Shown: piece by piece, positions 5,101-8,273 of the stretch
How the letters are laid out: each line of letters begins with the position of its first letter
Position numbering within the stretch: position 1 is the first letter of the stretch
Source of the DNA: Clostridiales bacterium
Lineage (GTDB): Bacteria; Bacillota; Clostridia; Christensenellales; Borkfalkiaceae
NCBI GenBank assembly: GCA_021635425.1
Contig: JAJWOJ010000073.1
Location: 1 to 8,273, forward strand
DNA length: 8,273 nucleotides
Reading direction: 5' to 3'
Position numbers and translations under genes: made by a program
The notes under the pieces: generated by a model
Told to the model about the DNA's origin: nothing
What the model saw: the letters and a program-made list of their open reading frames with translations, nothing else
Databases searched by the model: none

Positions 5101-6659
5101 TGAGGATCTCCTTTCTTCGATATTAGCAAAACGCCGATTACAAGCAATGCTGCGATGCATATAAGCGGAATAACGATTTTTCTGCCGTTCTTTTCGGTTC
5201 CGTCTTTGCCGATCTCTCCGCTATTATCGCTTCCGCCCGCTGCGCTACTCGTCGTATTGCTCGTCGTTCTGCCGGACATTCCGTCGCTTCCGCTCGATTT
5301 ATCGCTTTCGTCTATCTTACCACTTTCGCTTGTTCTGTCGCTCTCGTCTATTTCGTCGCTTTCGTCTGTTTTGCCGCTTTCCTCTATTTTGCCTCTTTCG
5401 CCTGTTTTGCCGCTTTCGTCTGCGTTACCGCTTTCGTCTGTTTTGCCGCTTTCGCTTGCGTTACCGCTTTCACTGCCCGATCTGTCGTGTTCGGATTCTC
5501 TTTCCGACGAACATTCTCTCACCGACGAACATTCTCTCTCCGACGAACTTTCATTATCCGAAGACTCATCCGAATAGTTTTCGCTTTCCTTGTCCGAATT
5601 TTCTTCCGATTTCCTATCGCTTGCAGTCTCAACTTCCGACTCCGATTCCCTATCGTCTTCGCTCATCGTTTCCGACTCGCTTTCCGATACAGCCTCGCTT
5701 TCCGATACACTGTCAGACTCGCTCACCGATCCCGACTCAAACTCGGATTCATATTCCGACTCGCTTTCCGAAGTAAATACGGACTCAAATTCGCTTTCAG
5801 ATTCCGAAATACTTTCCTCCGTCGGGTAGGATTCGCTCATATCTTCAGATTCGCTATTTCGAGAATCCGAAACACGCCCGGAACTACTTTCCGAGAGACT
5901 TTCTACGGTCTCCTTCGGCGATTCGACGCTCTCACTTTGATGGTAGCTGCCTTTTTTAACGACTACGTTTATCAAGTATTCGTAACCATCTTTAAAAGTC
6001 AGTCTTAGGTTTGTCGTGCCGACGCTTACCGCCATAAGCACATCGTTTTTGACCGTCGCAATTTTGCTGCTCACAGATGACCATCTTCCGCCGACGCATT
6101 TCGGGTCGGGATCGCAAATAGAATTCAATTTTATCGTCTCGCCGACGTAAAGCGTAATTTTCGCTGCGCCGCTATATTTAAAATTGATTTTCGGTTTGTA
6201 AAGTATATTCCCGTTATCTTCCTCGATGGAATTAACTTCCCAAACGACGTCGCAAGACAATGTTTTCCCTTTTTCAGAAACTTTAAAGCCCTTCTTCAAG
6301 CTTAAAGTACTGTTTTTAAGGCGATTAAGATCAATTTTAACCTGAGAAAAAATAATTATCGCACCTTCATCGCTTACTTCGGCATTTTTCAAGTCCAAAG
6401 GAATAACCCCGCCCGAAGAATCTTTCAATCGGATATATTTTTCATCGATTTTAAGGTCGTTTTTAGTTGTTTTTTCATCGATTGTCAAACTCAGCTTTTT
6501 ACCGTTTTCGCACATAACGGCAGAAACAACAAGAGTATCCGCGCTTGCATTATCGGCTTTTACTTCAAAACGCATAGAAAACATCGACGCGCCGATTAAC
6601 GCCAAAATAGCCGTTAACGAACACAAAAACAAAATTTTATCTCTTGTAAACCCGCGCAT
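5094..6659 (-). CDS. Exported Ser/Glu-rich repeat protein with Ig-like domain and C-terminal membrane anchor
   Basis: The 521-residue product begins with basic residues and a hydrophobic stretch (about 9-26), a signal peptide or anchor with a possible cut after VKA at 35. Residues 36-160 are an unknown, probably beta-rich region. Residues 167-236 resemble a BIG2-type Ig domain (LYVGETIKLNS, later RWSSVSSKIATV, then a closing VSVGTTNLRL), with Cys 182 and 188 able to form a disulfide. From about 240 to 465 comes a Ser/Glu/Asp stalk: SES-type repeats, two ECSS units, then eleven 6-residue repeats. A membrane helix at about 494-514 is followed by KKGDPHA. There is no LPXTG, so sortase linkage is not expected. 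A surface adhesin or spacer role is inferred from build alone. The ATG at 6657-6659 is preferred to a TTG two codons upstream; the ribosome binding site is weak, so the start is less sure than elsewhere. Confidence 0.82.
   Translation of the reverse strand: MRGFTRDKILFLCSLTAILALIGASMFSMRFEVKADNASADTLVVSAVMCENGKKLSLTIDEKTTKNDLKIDEKYIRLKDSSGGVIPLDLKNAEVSDEGAIIIFSQVKIDLNRLKNSTLSLKKGFKVSEKGKTLSCDVVWEVNSIEEDNGNILYKPKINFKYSGAAKITLYVGETIKLNSICDPDPKCVGGRWSSVSSKIATVKNDVLMAVSVGTTNLRLTFKDGYEYLINVVVKKGSYHQSESVESPKETVESLSESSSGRVSDSRNSESEDMSESYPTEESISESESEFESVFTSESESEYESEFESGSVSESDSVSESEAVSESESETMSEDDRESESEVETASDRKSEENSDKESENYSDESSDNESSSERECSSVRECSSERESEHDRSGSESGNASESGKTDESGNADESGKTGERGKIEESGKTDESDEIDESDRTSESGKIDESDKSSGSDGMSGRTTSNTTSSAAGGSDNSGEIGKDGTEKNGRKIVIPLICIAALLVIGVLLISKKGDPHA
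5280..5477 (-). repeat. 18-bp tandem repeats (6-residue unit) in the Ser-rich stalk
   Basis: About eleven 6-residue units run through residues 395-460, of the form x-(D/E/S)-E-S-(G/D)-(K/N), for example TDESGN, ADESGK, TGERGK, IEESGK, TDESDE. The DNA repeats with an 18-base period: CCGCTTTCGTCTG-like blocks recur on the plus strand, most alike at 5393-5470. Close identity at the DNA level suggests recent expansion and possible copy-number change. Confidence 0.85.
5499..5552 (-). repeat. Three 18-bp repeats encoding Cys-containing units
   Basis: Three consecutive 18-base units (5499-5516, 5517-5534, 5535-5552) share CCGACGAAC. They encode SSSERE, CSSVRE and CSSERE-type units, giving two cysteines in an otherwise cysteine-free stalk. 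Units differ at only one to three positions, so this is a distinct and fairly recent expansion next to the other repeats. Confidence 0.8.
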
Positions 6660-6703
6660 TATCAAATATTACCGTATTCCAAATTTTAAAGTATTACCCT
6701 TAA

Positions 6704-6739
6704 ATCATTTTGGTATTATTTAATACCGATTTAAATGAT
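6704..6739. promoter_or_regulatory. Palindrome overlapping the Ser-rich gene promoter (possible operator)
   Basis: Two nested inverted repeats are present: ATCATTT (6704-6710) with AAATGAT (6733-6739), and GGTATT (6712-6717) with AATACC (6722-6727). The outer right arm overlaps the -10 box, and the rest covers the expected start site and early message. A related GGTAATA occurs twice more nearer the gene, on the minus strand around 6691-6697 and 6667-6673. A repressor operator or a 5'-end hairpin would both fit. Confidence 0.5.
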
Positions 6740-6763
6740 ATCACAACGCCATACATTTGTCAA
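6735..6763 (-). promoter_or_regulatory. Sigma-A promoter for the Ser-rich gene
   Basis: On the minus strand a consensus TTGACA (complement of 6758-6763) is followed after exactly 17 bases by TATCAT (complement of 6735-6740), five of six matches to the -10. The start would be near 6728, giving a leader of about 70 bases. It lies 42 bases past the stop codon of the upstream helix-turn-helix gene, so the serine-rich gene is a separate transcription unit. Confidence 0.75.
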
Positions 6764-6805
6764 ACAGAGAGCTATCTTATCAAGAATAATCTCATCATCG
6801 GATAA

Positions 6806-7570
6806 TTAAGTTTGATTTAAACTTAAAACATCGCTTTTAAGAAATGTAATGCTTTTATTACAGCTTTTTATTGGAGTCAACGTTCCTCTTTTTACCAGCT
6901 CGTTTATATATTGTCTCGAACAATTTAAGATTTTCATCGCTTCCTGAGTATTGACTATGTTTTCTTTAATCAAGAGCGTTAAGTCATCGCCGCTTAATTG
7001 AAGAGTTATACCTTTTTTATATAATTCTTCGCTTGTTATAGTCTCTTTACCGTCTAAAGTAATCCCGTAACCGCCCGTCAATAAGTCCATATCAGAATCT
7101 TCAGAAATATCTACTTCACAAATTTTAACTGTATTATCTTTAAAAAAAACAACAGCTTTCCCGCTTCCTATAATGGTTATATCTTTAATTCGCCGTTTTC
7201 TTCTTTCTAAAATATCCGGTTGCAAATCGTCGAGTTTTATTTGTGTGATATAAAAATCGTCCTGTTCGCATCTTCCGCTCGCTAAGTACAGCAAATCAAA
7301 CTCATCATATCTCTTTAAGTTGTTATCCCTTAATATCTGTCCTATATTTTGTCTGTCGGAAGGAACAATTCTTTGATTAACCCATGCGCTGCTCCAATAA
7401 TCACCTATAGTTCTTTCTCCTTTCTTATAAAGAGATGCAAGCAACATCGGTATATCCCACTCTTCTAAGCCGTCTAAAAGCTCAATATAGAACTCTTTCG
7501 TTTTTTCGTAATAAAACAAATAGCCGATCTCATTCGCGACATTGTTTTCTTTTATTGCAAAAATCTTCAT
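6806..7570 (-). CDS. HipS-like/DUF2442-like/helix-turn-helix fusion protein, partner of the HipA-like kinase
   Basis: No single named family fits this 254-residue product. Residues about 13-110 follow the pattern of the small N-terminal subdomain of HipA, or stand-alone HipS: EIGYLFYYEK, then WVNQRIVPSDRQNIGQIL, YDEFDLLYLASGRC and DDFYI. Residues about 125-155 (RRIKDITIIGSGKAVVFFKD then NTVKICEVDI) look like a DUF2442 strand pair. Residues 206-254 form an excisionase/MerR-type helix-turn-helix (NTQEAMKILNCSRQYINELV, then KRGTLTPI). The protein may bind DNA and restrain the kinase, as antitoxins of HipBA and HipBST do; this is inference. The ATG at 7568-7570 is chosen because GAGGTGG (complement of 7578-7584) lies seven bases upstream. 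The first 41 bases overlap the end of the kinase gene in another frame, so translation is probably coupled. Base use is AT-rich, unlike genes further left. Confidence 0.78.
   Translation of the reverse strand: MKIFAIKENNVANEIGYLFYYEKTKEFYIELLDGLEEWDIPMLLASLYKKGERTIGDYWSSAWVNQRIVPSDRQNIGQILRDNNLKRYDEFDLLYLASGRCEQDDFYITQIKLDDLQPDILERRKRRIKDITIIGSGKAVVFFKDNTVKICEVDISEDSDMDLLTGGYGITLDGKETITSEELYKKGITLQLSGDDLTLLIKENIVNTQEAMKILNCSRQYINELVKRGTLTPIKSCNKSITFLKSDVLSLNQT
7530..7570 (-). other. 41-base coding overlap, kinase and helix-turn-helix genes
   Basis: The kinase stop (TGA, complement of 7530-7532) lies 41 bases inside the next gene, whose ribosome binding site GAGGTGG is formed by the kinase codons for Ser-Arg-Trp. 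Ribosomes finishing the kinase therefore pass over the second start. This ties the dose of the two proteins together, as is common in toxin-antitoxin pairs. Confidence 0.85.
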
Positions 7571-8273
7571 AAAAAATCCACCTCGAATAAATCGTTTCCC
7601 ATATTTTGTCAATCATTTGCCGGCTTATTATCCCTTGTAAATCCTCAAATAGTGTTTCTTTGTCGCTTTCTTTTAAAGGATTGAATTCGGGCAATTTTTC
7701 TGCAGGAATCAAATCTAAATTTGCCTTTGCAGAATTACTGCCTAAATACGAGTTGATTTTTTTATCATCCATCGGATTGAATTTTGATATCTCTTCTTCC
7801 GTAGAACAACTAAAAAGCAATGACAAACCGTGATCGAATAAAGGCGCAAGTCTGATAGTTCGTTTCTTCCGATTTCTCAACACCTCGATATTAGCACCGT
7901 GCCTATCCCGATTCAGAATCAAAAAATCAACTGCAAACATTTCGTAAATATAGTTTTCCCATCCGCGATTTATACAAAATGAAATTTTATCTTCATCAGA
8001 TTCATGTTCTACATCATAATAATTATCTAAAGGCGATTTATCCTCATTTAAATCTTTAAAATCTTCAGACGCACACACGTAGGTTTCCAATATTTTTTCA
8101 TCCACCTTAATATCTGCATGAATCAATTGATAATGGAGATGCTCAACGCCCAAAATATTCAGCAATCTATCCACTATTATTTCGTTAACACTTTCAATGC
8201 CGACAACGCCTTTGATATTATCGTATTGAGACAACTTATAATATACTTTCTTATTGCCTATTTTTCTGTATGC
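7530..8273 (-). CDS. HipA-like Ser/Thr protein kinase, 5' end beyond the window
   Basis: The frame is open to the right edge, so the gene is partial; 247 residues are visible and the start is missing. A TTG at 8232-8234 could be read as a start, but the 13 codons before it (ending KKVYYKLSQYD) fit the family and hold the likely ATP-site lysine, so it is not used. Hallmarks in visible numbering are GIESVNEIIVDRLLNILGV (25-43); the catalytic loop NRDRHGAN (121-128) with base Asp 123 and metal-binding Asn 128; and APLFDHGLSLLF (143-154) with Asp 147 as the DFG-like metal ligand. All key catalytic residues are intact. HipA phosphorylates GltX and HipT phosphorylates TrpS; the target here cannot be told. 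The length resembles short kinases such as CtkA or HipT that lack the fused N-terminal subdomain. The 3' end overlaps the next gene by 41 bases. Confidence 0.88.
   Translation of the reverse strand, partial: AYRKIGNKKVYYKLSQYDNIKGVVGIESVNEIIVDRLLNILGVEHLHYQLIHADIKVDEKILETYVCASEDFKDLNEDKSPLDNYYDVEHESDEDKISFCINRGWENYIYEMFAVDFLILNRDRHGANIEVLRNRKKRTIRLAPLFDHGLSLLFSCSTEEEISKFNPMDDKKINSYLGSNSAKANLDLIPAEKLPEFNPLKESDKETLFEDLQGIISRQMIDKIWETIYSRWIFYEDFCNKRKQCRE

Noticed and set aside
5280..5552. CRISPR-like or other non-coding repeat array
   Set aside because: The repeats are 18 bases with no spacers, stay in frame, and encode a Ser/Glu/Asp stalk of one long protein.
5155..6008. Several long plus-strand open frames opposite the Ser-rich gene, one of them also Ser/Asp-rich
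   Set aside because: They mirror the repetitive Ser/Glu codons of the minus-strand gene, have no ribosome binding sites, and encode low-complexity sequence. The minus frame has a signal peptide, an Ig-like domain, a membrane helix and a promoter.
7571..7612. ATG at 7612 as the start of the helix-turn-helix gene
   Set aside because: The ATG at 7570 has an ideal GAGGTGG site seven bases upstream. The 14-codon extension has none and would lengthen the overlap with the kinase to 83 bases.
8232..8234. TTG as the start of the HipA-like kinase
   Set aside because: The frame stays open to the window edge and the preceding residues (KKVYYKLS) look like the family's ATP-lysine strand. The true start is outside the window.

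Overview
The window is a stretch of a low-to-mid GC Gram-positive (Bacillota) chromosome, probably from an anaerobic, gut-type member of the Clostridia. The evidence is strong GGAGG-type ribosome binding sites, TTGACA/TATAAT-type promoters, a type II (lipobox) lipoprotein signal, a DUF1858 redox-disulfide protein typical of anaerobes, and zinc-ribbon/SPFH proteins of the Bacillus YdjG/YdjI kind. The taxonomic call is an inference. All eight genes I can support lie on the minus strand, so the window is transcribed from right to left. I see no rRNA, tRNA, CRISPR array or transposase gene, and no gene-free stretch longer than 300 bases.

Right end (6806-8273): a clearly more AT-rich pair of genes. 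The first is a HipA-like protein kinase whose 5' end is cut off by the window edge (7530-8273). Its last 41 bases overlap a second gene (6806-7570). That protein has an N-terminal region resembling the small N-terminal subdomain of HipA (HipS-like), a middle DUF2442-like strand region and a C-terminal excisionase-type helix-turn-helix. This looks like a HipA/HipBST-type toxin-antitoxin or signalling module in an unusual arrangement, and it is the best candidate here for an undescribed system.

Middle (4902-6805): a 521-residue exported protein with its own promoter. It has an N-terminal signal or anchor, a BIG2-like Ig domain, a long Ser/Glu-rich stalk containing 6-residue (18-bp) repeats, and a C-terminal membrane helix but no LPXTG motif. 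A palindrome overlaps its promoter -10.

Centre-left (2381-4901): a probable three-gene membrane-associated module. It comprises a YdjI-like SPFH protein ending in four CxxC knuckles, a 64-residue DUF1858 protein with a CLGC motif, and a YdjG-like protein with two TFIIB-type zinc ribbons and a C-terminal membrane anchor. In Bacillus subtilis, ydjG and ydjI belong to the pspA-ydjGHI envelope-stress operon. No pspA or ydjH is present in this window.

Left (81-2380): a divergent cyclophilin-like lipoprotein with a good promoter and a foldable leader, followed by a six-helix membrane protein of unknown function. A strong bidirectional hairpin terminator closes this unit at 84-120. The first 80 bases hold no gene I can assign.
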